From positions 1 through 49,202 of the forward strand of contig JAEKLB010000041.1 in NCBI GenBank assembly GCA_019510095.1: a stretch of 49,202 nt of DNA, read 5' to 3'. Below the pieces are notes generated by a model. That model saw only the letters and a list, made by a program, of their open reading frames with translations, ran no database searches and was not told where the DNA came from. This DNA comes from Acidobacteriota bacterium. Lineage in GTDB: Bacteria; Actinomycetota; Acidimicrobiia; Acidimicrobiales; CADCSY01. This document shows positions 43,065-49,202 of this stretch, piece after piece. The stretch's first letter is position 1. Each line of letters opens with the position of its first letter. The position numbers and the translations under genes are program-made.

Positions 43065-43403
43065 ATGCCCGCAGACGACTACTGCTACGTGACAACCACC
43101 GGCCGACGCACCGGCCAACCTCACCGCATCGAAATCTGGTACGCGGCCGACGGTCCGCACCTCTACCTTCTATCCGGCGGCGGCCGCCGATCCGACTGGG
43201 TGAAGAACATCCTCAACGACCCCGCCGTCACCATCGAGATCGGGGACAAGACGTACCGCGGAGAAGCCCGAGTCATCGTCGAGGACGCCGAGGCGAACCG
43301 AGCCCGGACACTCGTCTACGAGAAGTACGCACCACGTTCTGGCGACGAGCTGTCCGCTTGGCGAGACAGCGCCCTGCCAATCGCCGTCAACGTCGATCCT
43401 TAG
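43065..43403 (+). CDS. Deazaflavin (F420)-dependent nitroreductase-family protein
   Basis: The 112-residue Ddn-type split-barrel protein reads VTTTGRRTGQPHRIEIWYAA, then LYLLSGGGRRSDWVKNILND and VTIEIGDKTYRG. This is the F420-binding family that includes mycobacterial Ddn. It lacks the extended N-terminal helix of true Ddn, as in many short actinobacterial paralogues. The last 4 bp overlap the end of the convergent SDR gene. Substrate unknown. Confidence 0.85.
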   Translation: MPADDYCYVTTTGRRTGQPHRIEIWYAADGPHLYLLSGGGRRSDWVKNILNDPAVTIEIGDKTYRGEARVIVEDAEANRARTLVYEKYAPRSGDELSAWRDSALPIAVNVDP

Positions 43404-44194
43404 AACAGGCTCTTGGTGTATCCGCCGTCGAGTCGGATGACCTCGCCCGTGAGGAAGGCGGCTCGGTCGGAGCAGAGGAACGCGGCCAGCCATCCCATCT
43501 CGATCGGCTCGCCCCACCGCCCGACCGGGAGCATCTTCAGATACCACTCGGGTGTCTTGATGGTCGGGTTCGTTGCCTGGTAGGCGGCGGACAGCTCGCT
43601 GTTGAACGGTCCCGTGGCGATGGTGTTCGCCGTGATCCCGTACTGCCCGTACTCCTGGGACAGGATCCGCATCAGTGGCGTCACACCAATGCGGCCGGCG
43701 TCGGTCGCGGGCAGGGGGTCCTCCTGGTGCGGCGTCTTGAACGCGATGGTTCCGATGTTGAGGAGCCGCCCCCAACGATGGTCCTTCATCGCCGGCAGCA
43801 GGGCCCGCGCGAGCCGGACCTGGCTAAGGATGTGGTTCTCGAACATCCCGAGATAGTCGTCGTCGTCGCAGTTCTCGAACCCTCGCAAGTGGGTCGCCTC
43901 GCGGCGCTGGGGGCTCGGCGCGTTGACCACGAGGATGTCGGGGTCGCCGAAGGCCCGGCGGGCTCCGTCGATCAGGGTGTCGACGCCGGTCTGGCTGGTC
44001 ACGTCGGCCACGACCCCAACGGCGACCCCTCCCGCGGCCGTGATGCCTTCGGCGGCAGCGCCCACAGCGTCGGGCTGGCGTCCGGACAGCGCCACCTTCA
44101 CCCCCTCGGCGGCCAACGCTTCGGCGATGCCGCGCCCGCAGCCGCGGCTGCCCCCTGCCACGACGGCCACCCTTCCAGCGATCCCAAGATCCAT
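43400..44194 (-). CDS. Atypical short-chain dehydrogenase/reductase
   Basis: The 264-residue SDR has N-terminal nucleotide site AVVAGGSRGCGRGIAEALAA, the LVVNAPSPQRR strand and C-terminal substrate-dimer region (TGEVIRLDGGYTKSLF). The active-site Tyr-x-x-x-Lys is not found: the equivalent region reads KTPHQEDPLPATDAGRIGVT, and the usual Ser is in NIGTIAF. This occurs in some SDRs with altered chemistry. Single gene, convergent with the Ddn-like gene and divergent from the Sec candidate across about 147 bp. Confidence 0.83.
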   Translation of the reverse strand: MDLGIAGRVAVVAGGSRGCGRGIAEALAAEGVKVALSGRQPDAVGAAAEGITAAGGVAVGVVADVTSQTGVDTLIDGARRAFGDPDILVVNAPSPQRREATHLRGFENCDDDDYLGMFENHILSQVRLARALLPAMKDHRWGRLLNIGTIAFKTPHQEDPLPATDAGRIGVTPLMRILSQEYGQYGITANTIATGPFNSELSAAYQATNPTIKTPEWYLKMLPVGRWGEPIEMGWLAAFLCSDRAAFLTGEVIRLDGGYTKSLF

Positions 44195-44341
44195 CTCTCA
44201 TCTCCTCCTCGTTGGCGATCGAGTCTGACGCGCTGGCCGTCGCCGGGGATGAGCAGCGGCCTACTCACTCCCAGGTCAAGGTGATCTCACGGGGATGGCT
44301 GGCGGGGCCGCCGTCCCTGGCGCTCACTACAGTCCGATCCC
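44195..44341. promoter_or_regulatory. Divergent promoter region of SDR and Grx-propeller genes
   Basis: 147 bp. On the plus strand TACAGT (44328-44333) is a reasonable -10 box, placing a transcript start at or next to GTG 44342, so the downstream mRNA may be leaderless. No Shine-Dalgarno precedes that GTG. Confidence 0.35.
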
Positions 44342-45616
44342 GTGGAAGCCGCCGTGAGGTTGTACGCCACTCCTGGTTGAGGGATCTGCCAGATGGTCAA
44401 GGAGTTCCTCGACCGACGAGCAGTGCCCGTGACGATCCTCGACGCCACTGAGGCGGCGAACACCGCGTTCCTGGTGCAGCTCGGGCGCCTCGCCGCGCCG
44501 GTGGTCATCGTCGGGGAGACGGTGGTCTCGGGCTACGACCCCGCGGCGCTGACCGAGGCCCTGCGCGGCGGTGGCTTCGCCGTCGACAGCGCCGGGGAGG
44601 CGGCTGCGCCGACGGCGATCGCCACGGTGGCGCTGCCACGCCCGCGCTCGACCCCGACGGTGTGGGTGGCCGGGTTCCTCGACAACGCCCTGGGTTCGTT
44701 GGACGCCGCGACCGGGATGGAGCTGCCCGCCGCCACGTCGACCGGGCCGGCTCGCATCCCCGTTGGACAGAAGCCGATGGGGCTCGCCCACGACCCCGCT
44801 ACCGGGTGGATCTGGGTCAGCAACTACGAGGCCTCGACGGTCACTCGGATCGACGCCCACACCGGCGAGTACGTCGGTGGCTCCCTGGAAGCAGCGACTA
44901 CCCCGACGGCAGCTGGTGCCGCCGACCTGCTGCTCGACGCTCGCCGCCGGCGCGTCCTCGTGTCGTGTTCGTCGTGCGACGAGCTCACCGTGCTCGACGC
45001 CGACACCGGGCGCCACGTCGGCGGGACGCTGTCCGGCTCCACCATCACGGTCGGCAACCAGCCGACGGCCATGGCACTCGACGACGACCTCGACCGCCTT
45101 TTCCTCCGGGCCGGTGCCGGGATCGTGACGCTTGACGCCGAGACGCTGCAACCACTCGGTGGCTCCCTCGAAGCGGCTGGCTCCTTGCCCACGAGGGGGC
45201 GGACCGTCGCGCTCGACCGGCGGCGGAAGCGGCTGTACACCCCCGTCGACGACCAGCACGTCGTCGTCCTCGACACCGCCGGGCCGGTCGGCGCAACGCG
45301 GGAGGCATCGGCGATGGTCGAGACGGCCCGCGTGCCGTTCATGATGGTGATCGACGAGCCCCGCGACCGGGTGATCGTCTCCTGCCTCGGCGACCGGGTC
45401 GTACAGGCCATCGACATGGCATCGAACACCGTCGTCGCGTCGGGCCCGATCGGCCGAGGAGCGCGTGGTCTGGCGCTGAGCCCGGACGGCGGCGCGCTGT
45501 TCGTCTCCTGCTTCGAGGACGACGCGGTCACCGTGCTCGACGCCGCCACCCTCACCACCCTGATGGGCCCGAGCGGCGCGCCCCGAGGACCCCGCGGCTG
45601 CCTCTACGTGCCGTGA
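44342..45616 (+). CDS. Glutaredoxin-like/beta-propeller fusion with in-frame UGA: candidate selenoprotein
   Basis: From GTG 44342 the frame reads VEAAVRLYATPG, then TGA (44378-44380), then GICQMVKEFLDRRAVPVTIL without a break to the stop at 45614. The TGA stands exactly at the first Cys of the glutaredoxin C-x-x-C motif (TPG-U-GIC), the catalytic position that selenoproteins replace by Sec. The rest of the thioredoxin fold follows (APVVIVGETVVSGYDPAALT), then about 330 residues of YVTN-type beta-propeller repeats. An ATG at 44393 would yield a 407-residue protein lacking the first strand and the active site. If Sec is inserted, the product has 424 residues with Sec13 and Cys16. The alternative is a nonsense mutation. 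Confidence 0.6.
44378..44411 (+). promoter_or_regulatory. Possible bacterial SECIS hairpin starting at the UGA
   Basis: TGAGGGA (44378-44384) can pair with TTCCTCG (44405-44411) in 7 bp including two G-U pairs, enclosing 20 nt with a small upper helix (GCC/GGT around AGAT). Its position, beginning at the UGA, is like the E. coli fdhF element. Folding energy not computed. Confidence 0.3.
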
Positions 45617-45757
45617 CGAGGCGTCGATGACCGAACCACCCCGTGTAGGTTGATCGGCCCTGACCCAGCATCGACGCCGACGGCCATCTGGTCACAACTT
45701 GGTCACGGCAGCGCGGCATGGCCACTGGTCGTCGCCACGGACATCGGCCGCCGGGGA

Positions 45758-45791
45758 GTTCGAATCCCAGGGATGCACCACCTCTGACCGG
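45758..45791 (+). repeat. Degenerate copy of the tRNA-Lys 3' end (att-like)
   Basis: GTTCGAATCCCAGGG is identical to 26841-26855 of tRNA-Lys, followed by ATGCACCACCTCTGACC against GGCGCACCACTCTGACC there. No 5' tRNA half is present. Likely right attachment-site remnant of the island. Confidence 0.55.
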
Positions 45792-45814
45792 AACGAGTGA
45801 TCGAGGAGTAGGCC

Positions 45815-46948
45815 GTGAGGCTGGACTTGACCGAGGACCAGGAGTTCTTCCGGGCGACAACCCGGAAGTTCCTGGAGTCCGAGGTGCCGTTGGCGACCGT
45901 GCGGTCGCTGTACGACACCGTCGACGGCTTCGACCGGACCTGGTGGCAGCAGGCTGCCGAGCTCGGCTGGACATCCCTGTTCGTACCGGAGTCCCTGGGT
46001 GGCGGAAGCCTGTCGGGCGCGCCGGCCACCGACGCGGTGATCGTGGCCGAGGAGATGGGCCGACTGGTGTCGCCCGGCCCGTTCCTCGCGGTCAACGTGG
46101 TCGCCGCCGCCCTCGCCTGGTTCGGCTCCGACGCGCAGCAGGCCCAGGTGCTCGCCGGCGTCCTGTCCGGTGAGTCCATCGCCACGTGGGCGTTCGCCGA
46201 GCTCGACGGCCGTTGGGACGCGGCCTCGGTCGTCACCACTGCGGGGCTGGACGGCGACAGTGTCGTGCTCGACGGTGTGAAGGCCTACGTCGAAGCGGCG
46301 GGCGTTGCCGACTGGTTCCTGGTGACGGCTCGCACCGGCGAGGGACTCACCCAGGTGTTGGTGCCGGCCGACGCGCCCGGCGTCACGGTCACGAGGGGCC
46401 GGAGCATCGACATGACCAGGCGGTTCGGCAAGGTGGCGCTGTCTCAGGTAAGGCTGCCGGCGAGTGCGATCGTTGGCAAGGCGGGCACCGCGGGCCCGGC
46501 CGTCGAGCGCCAGTTGCACCTGGCGCTCGCACTCCAGTCCGCCGAGATGGTCGGCGTCGCCGAACGGACGCTCGAGTTCACGCTCGAGTACGGCCGTGAG
46601 CGCTTCGCCTTCGGCCGGCCGATCGTGTCGTACCAGGCGCTGAAGCACCGGATCGCCGACATGGCGGTGACCATCGAGGGGTCGAAGGCCGTCACCGACG
46701 CGCTGGCGACCGCCATCGACACCGACGACCCGAAGGTGGCGCTCCTCGCGAGCGTCGCCAAGGCCTACGTCGGCGAGCACTGCCTCGACATCGTGGACGA
46801 CTGCGTACAGATCACCGGCGGCATCGGTGTCACGTGGGAGCACGACGTCCACCTCTACAACCGGCGCGCCGCGGTCGACCGCGCCATGTACGGCAGTCCC
46901 GAAGAGCACAAGGCGTTGCTCGCGACGAACACAGAGGGAGCAGCCTGA
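45815..46948 (+). CDS. Acyl-CoA dehydrogenase (subunit 1 of pair)
   Basis: The 377-residue FAD-dependent ACAD starts with GTG (RLDLTEDQEFFRATTRKFLE). The middle beta domain has WAFAELDGRWD, the C-terminal helical domain has FGRPIVSYQALKHRIADMAV and the family motif QITGGIGVTWEHDVHLYNRR near the end. The catalytic base position cannot be fixed without alignment. It ends in a TGATG overlap with the second ACAD, so the two are made together, as in heteromeric FadE pairs acting on unusual acyl or steroid side-chain CoAs. First gene outside the island. Confidence 0.9.
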   Translation: MRLDLTEDQEFFRATTRKFLESEVPLATVRSLYDTVDGFDRTWWQQAAELGWTSLFVPESLGGGSLSGAPATDAVIVAEEMGRLVSPGPFLAVNVVAAALAWFGSDAQQAQVLAGVLSGESIATWAFAELDGRWDAASVVTTAGLDGDSVVLDGVKAYVEAAGVADWFLVTARTGEGLTQVLVPADAPGVTVTRGRSIDMTRRFGKVALSQVRLPASAIVGKAGTAGPAVERQLHLALALQSAEMVGVAERTLEFTLEYGRERFAFGRPIVSYQALKHRIADMAVTIEGSKAVTDALATAIDTDDPKVALLASVAKAYVGEHCLDIVDDCVQITGGIGVTWEHDVHLYNRRAAVDRAMYGSPEEHKALLATNTEGAA

Positions 46949-48189
46949 TGACCGGCACCACCGACATCGAGTCAGTCGAGACCTTCCGGGCGCGGTCCAA
47001 GGCGTGGATCGAGGCCAACCTCCCGCTGTTGTCAGAGCCGTGGGTGGAGACCCGCGAGCTCCAGCGTCTCCTCTTCGACAATGGTTATGCGGGCATCTCC
47101 TACCCGAAGGAGTACGGGGGCGCCGGCCTCACGATCGAGCACCAGAAGGCCTTCTACGACATCGTCGCCGAGCAGGATCGCCAGGTGCCGTCCGAGCTGA
47201 TGGTGTCCATCGGCATCATCGGCCCAACCATCCTCGACAACGGGTCCCAGGAGCTCAAGCAGCGGTTCCTGCCGCCGCTGCTGCGCGGCGACGAGGTCTG
47301 GATGCAGCTGCTGTCGGAGCCCCGGGGCGGGTCCGACATGGCCGGGACCACCTGCCGGCTCAAGCGCGACGGCGACACCTATTTCCTCAACGGATCCAAG
47401 ATGTGGTCGAGCGGCGCCTACCACGCCGACTACGGGCTCTGCCTCTGCCGCAGTGACTGGGATGCTCCCAAGCACCGCGGCCTGTCAACTATCGCTGTGC
47501 CGCTCCAGGGGAACCCGCCCGGGCTCACCATCGAGCGGACCAGGGCGGTCTCCGGAGAAGCCGGGCACTTCTGCGAGGAGTTCTTCGACGACATGCCGCT
47601 GCCGGCGGACAACCTGATCGGCGAGGAGAACGCTGGTTGGAGCGTCGCCCAGAGCCTCCTCTTCCACGAGCGCAACGCGGTCGGCGGCATCGGCATGGGG
47701 TATCTCGGCGGGTGGCGCCGAGGTGGCGGAGCAGGCGCCTTCACCGGCATCGACGTCGGCCCCCTTCGCGAGGCGGCCGAGCGACGCGGCGTCGGTGGCG
47801 CGGTCGGCACGATGATCGCCGACGCAGTGATCTCATCGGTTGTCGACCCGCTCACGTCCGACCGGATCACGCTTGGGCTGCAGCTTGGCACCCACAAGGG
47901 TCATCGGGGCTCGCTGTCCAAGCTTCAGAGCTCGCTCAGCCTCCATGGGGTGGCGCGGGCGGCGCTGGCGATCGAGGGCGCCGCGGCGCTCGTCTGGGAT
48001 GGCGACGACGTTCAGCTCGACAACGCCGGGACCAGCTGGCTCGCCGCGCGCGGCTCCACGATCGCCGGCGGCACGAGCGAGATGCAGCGCAACACCATCA
48101 GCGAGCGGCTGCTGGGCCTCCCGAGGGAGCCGGCGTTCGATCGCGACATCCCGTTCAACGAGGTGCTCAGGAACCTCGGCAAGTTCTAG
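46948..48189 (+). CDS. Acyl-CoA dehydrogenase (subunit 2 of pair)
   Basis: The 413-residue ACAD begins at the ATG overlapping the stop of subunit 1 (MTGTTDIESVETFRARSKAW). It has SYPKEYGGAGLTIEHQKAFY, the FAD/substrate segment QLLSEPRGGSDMAG (ACAD consensus TEPxAGSD), and the C-terminal GSTIAGGTSEMQRNTISERLL, the standard end motif. With the preceding gene it probably forms an alpha2beta2 enzyme for beta-oxidation of a specific CoA ester. Confidence 0.92.
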   Translation: MTGTTDIESVETFRARSKAWIEANLPLLSEPWVETRELQRLLFDNGYAGISYPKEYGGAGLTIEHQKAFYDIVAEQDRQVPSELMVSIGIIGPTILDNGSQELKQRFLPPLLRGDEVWMQLLSEPRGGSDMAGTTCRLKRDGDTYFLNGSKMWSSGAYHADYGLCLCRSDWDAPKHRGLSTIAVPLQGNPPGLTIERTRAVSGEAGHFCEEFFDDMPLPADNLIGEENAGWSVAQSLLFHERNAVGGIGMGYLGGWRRGGGAGAFTGIDVGPLREAAERRGVGGAVGTMIADAVISSVVDPLTSDRITLGLQLGTHKGHRGSLSKLQSSLSLHGVARAALAIEGAAALVWDGDDVQLDNAGTSWLAARGSTIAGGTSEMQRNTISERLLGLPREPAFDRDIPFNEVLRNLGKF

Positions 48190-48194
48190 GGCGG

Positions 48195-49202
48195 TCAGGC
48201 CGGATAGGCAGTGACCTCGGTTGCCTTGACGGCGGCCCAGACCTCGTCGCCAGGCCGGATGCCGAGGGCGGCGAGCGCCGCCGGAGTGATCTCGGCAACG
48301 AGATGAGGGGGGCCATCGAGGGTCACGTGGACCCGATTGGCCCGATGGTCGATGCCAGCCACCCTGCACGCCCAGGTGTTGCGGGCGCTGCCGTCCGGGC
48401 GCTGCCGGTGCAGGGCCACCGCGGCCGGGGCGATGGCGGCGTGGGCGGCGCCCGGCGGTAGGTCGGCGTGGGTGACGACCGTGACCCCGTCGGGCGTCGT
48501 GAGCACGGTCCCGTCGAGCCGACCGGTGAGGAAGTTGATGCCGACGAGGTCGGCCGCGTACCGGGACCCGGGATGCGCCGTGACCTCGCCGAGCGTGCCG
48601 GCCTGGGTGATCCTGCCCTCTTCGAGGATCACCACTCGGTCGGCCAGGACGTAGGCGTCGATCGGGTCGTGCGTGACGAGCAGGCGGATGCCGTCGAAGC
48701 CGGCAAGGTGGCGGCGCAGGTCGCGGCGGACCTCGGCCCGGGTGCCGGCATCGAGGGCGGCAAGGGGCTCGTCGAGCAGCAGGAGATGGGGCTCCGTGGC
48801 CAGCGCCCGGGCGAGAGCGACGCGCTGGGCTTGGCCGCCTGACAGGGCGTCCGGGCGGTGCCCTGCGTGGTCGCTGAGGCCGACCCGCTCGAGCCAGTCA
48901 CGAGCCAGCCGGCGAGCATCGATCTTGCCCATCCCTCGTGCCCGGAGCCCGAACGCCACGTTGTCCAGCGCATCGAGGTGGCCGAACAGGAGGTAGTCCT
49001 GGAAGACCATGCCGATCGGGCGGCGCTCGGGCGGCACGAAGATGTCCGCCGACGGGTCGTCGAAGACGACCTTCTCTTCCGCGCCGAGAGCGATGCGCCC
49101 GTCGTCGAGGGCGAGGAGCCCGGCCAACAGGCGCAGCACCGTCGTCTTCCCGGCCCCGTTGGGACCGAGAAGGGCGACGACCTCCCCCGGAGCGATCTCG
49201 AG
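48195..49202 (-). CDS. modC: Molybdate-type ABC transporter ATPase, 5' end off the window
   Basis: The reading frame enters at the window edge and gives 335 residues up to the stop at 48195. Walker A GPNGAGKTT lies in the part just inside the edge, then Q-loop GMVFQDYLLF, signature LSGGQAQRVALARAL and Walker B LLLLDEPLAALD. After about 220 comes a C-terminal TOBE/mop-like domain (VHVTLDGPPHLVAEITPAAL, then GDEVWAAVKATEVTAYPA), typical of ModC. The N-terminus is missing only because the window ends. Convergent with the ACAD pair. Other oxyanion transporters (sulfate) are an alternative. Confidence 0.85.
   Translation of the reverse strand, partial: LEIAPGEVVALLGPNGAGKTTVLRLLAGLLALDDGRIALGAEEKVVFDDPSADIFVPPERRPIGMVFQDYLLFGHLDALDNVAFGLRARGMGKIDARRLARDWLERVGLSDHAGHRPDALSGGQAQRVALARALATEPHLLLLDEPLAALDAGTRAEVRRDLRRHLAGFDGIRLLVTHDPIDAYVLADRVVILEEGRITQAGTLGEVTAHPGSRYAADLVGINFLTGRLDGTVLTTPDGVTVVTHADLPPGAAHAAIAPAAVALHRQRPDGSARNTWACRVAGIDHRANRVHVTLDGPPHLVAEITPAALAALGIRPGDEVWAAVKATEVTAYPA

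Larger units (their letters stand above)
26841..45791. mobile_element. Putative genomic island in tRNA-Lys
   Basis: The 15-nt GTTCGAATCCCAGGG of tRNA-Lys (26841-26855) recurs at 45758-45772. In both places it is followed, with small differences, by GCACCAC and TCTGACC, so the similarity extends beyond the tRNA into the 3' flank. Between the copies lie about 19 kb of short unrelated genes, orphans, gene remnants and a family of repeated elements, unlike the operons outside. Pairs of TTGGTCAC-type repeats lie inside both ends. No integrase gene is present, so the island would be immobile or dependent on an outside enzyme. Confidence 0.5.

Noticed and set aside
44378-44380. TGA read as Trp by an altered genetic code
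   Set aside because: Many intact genes here end in TGA (rodA, mrdA, the PPOX gene, the subtilase), so TGA is a stop in this organism.
45692-46909. 405-codon minus-strand frame opposite the first acyl-CoA dehydrogenase
   Set aside because: Antisense shadow. Its end crosses the tRNA-Lys remnant, which first suggested an integrase C-terminus, but no recombinase residues are present.

Overview
The window is high-GC actinobacterial chromosome. The gene order tig-clpP-clpX-folC-ndk-mreB-mreC-mreD-mrdA-rodA resembles the Streptomyces arrangement. Together with a Ddn-type deazaflavin protein and paired acyl-CoA dehydrogenases, it suggests a rod-shaped or filamentous actinobacterium outside the Corynebacteriales, possibly an acidimicrobiial lineage (inference). 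No rRNA and no CRISPR array were seen.

Region 1 (1-11.4 kb, all minus strand) is the conserved core: trigger factor, ClpP and ClpX for protein quality control, then FolC, Ndk and the cell-elongation set MreB/MreC/MreD/PBP2/RodA, tightly packed with short overlaps. Region 2 (11.5-26.9 kb) is mixed. It holds a CAP-domain secreted protein, a tRNA-Pro / tRNA-Pro-like pseudogene / tRNA-Gly cluster, a DinB-like protein, and a secreted subtilase whose ribosome binding site lies inside a perfect 12-bp hairpin. An ECF41-type sigma factor is divergent from an AhpD-like protein and both have matching ECF41 promoters. A LivH-LivM-LivG triple fusion, an acyl-CoA synthetase, secreted proteins, tRNA-Arg, an amidohydrolase, a decayed SDR, a sulfite-oxidase-fold protein, tRNA-His and tRNA-Lys follow.

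Region 3 (about 26.8-45.8 kb) looks like a genomic island. It begins at tRNA-Lys(CTT) and ends at a degenerate second copy of that tRNA's 3' end at 45,758. It holds many short, unrelated genes: an MDR oxidoreductase, an AHL-lactonase-like MBL protein, two HAD phosphatases, an imine-reductase-like dehydrogenase, a PPOX flavoprotein, a methyltransferase, a Nudix hydrolase, a SoxR/Rieske/cupin module and several orphans. Between 28.8 and 41.8 kb, nine 45-46-bp elements with a fixed pattern (5' box CTRAY-type, 3' box ending RATCGCCGG or close to it) lie in one orientation at gene ends. Several contain the stop codon of the upstream gene and lie 20-130 bp before the next start. The layout resembles an integron cassette array, but the elements do not match canonical attC sites. 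No recombinase gene is visible.

Just inside the right end of the island, a glutaredoxin-like domain fused to a beta-propeller reads in frame through one TGA, placed exactly at the first Cys of the C-x-x-C redox motif (TPG-UGA-GIC). This is a candidate selenoprotein. Region 4 (45.8-49.2 kb) has two translationally coupled acyl-CoA dehydrogenases and the 3' part of a ModC-like ABC ATPase that runs off the window.
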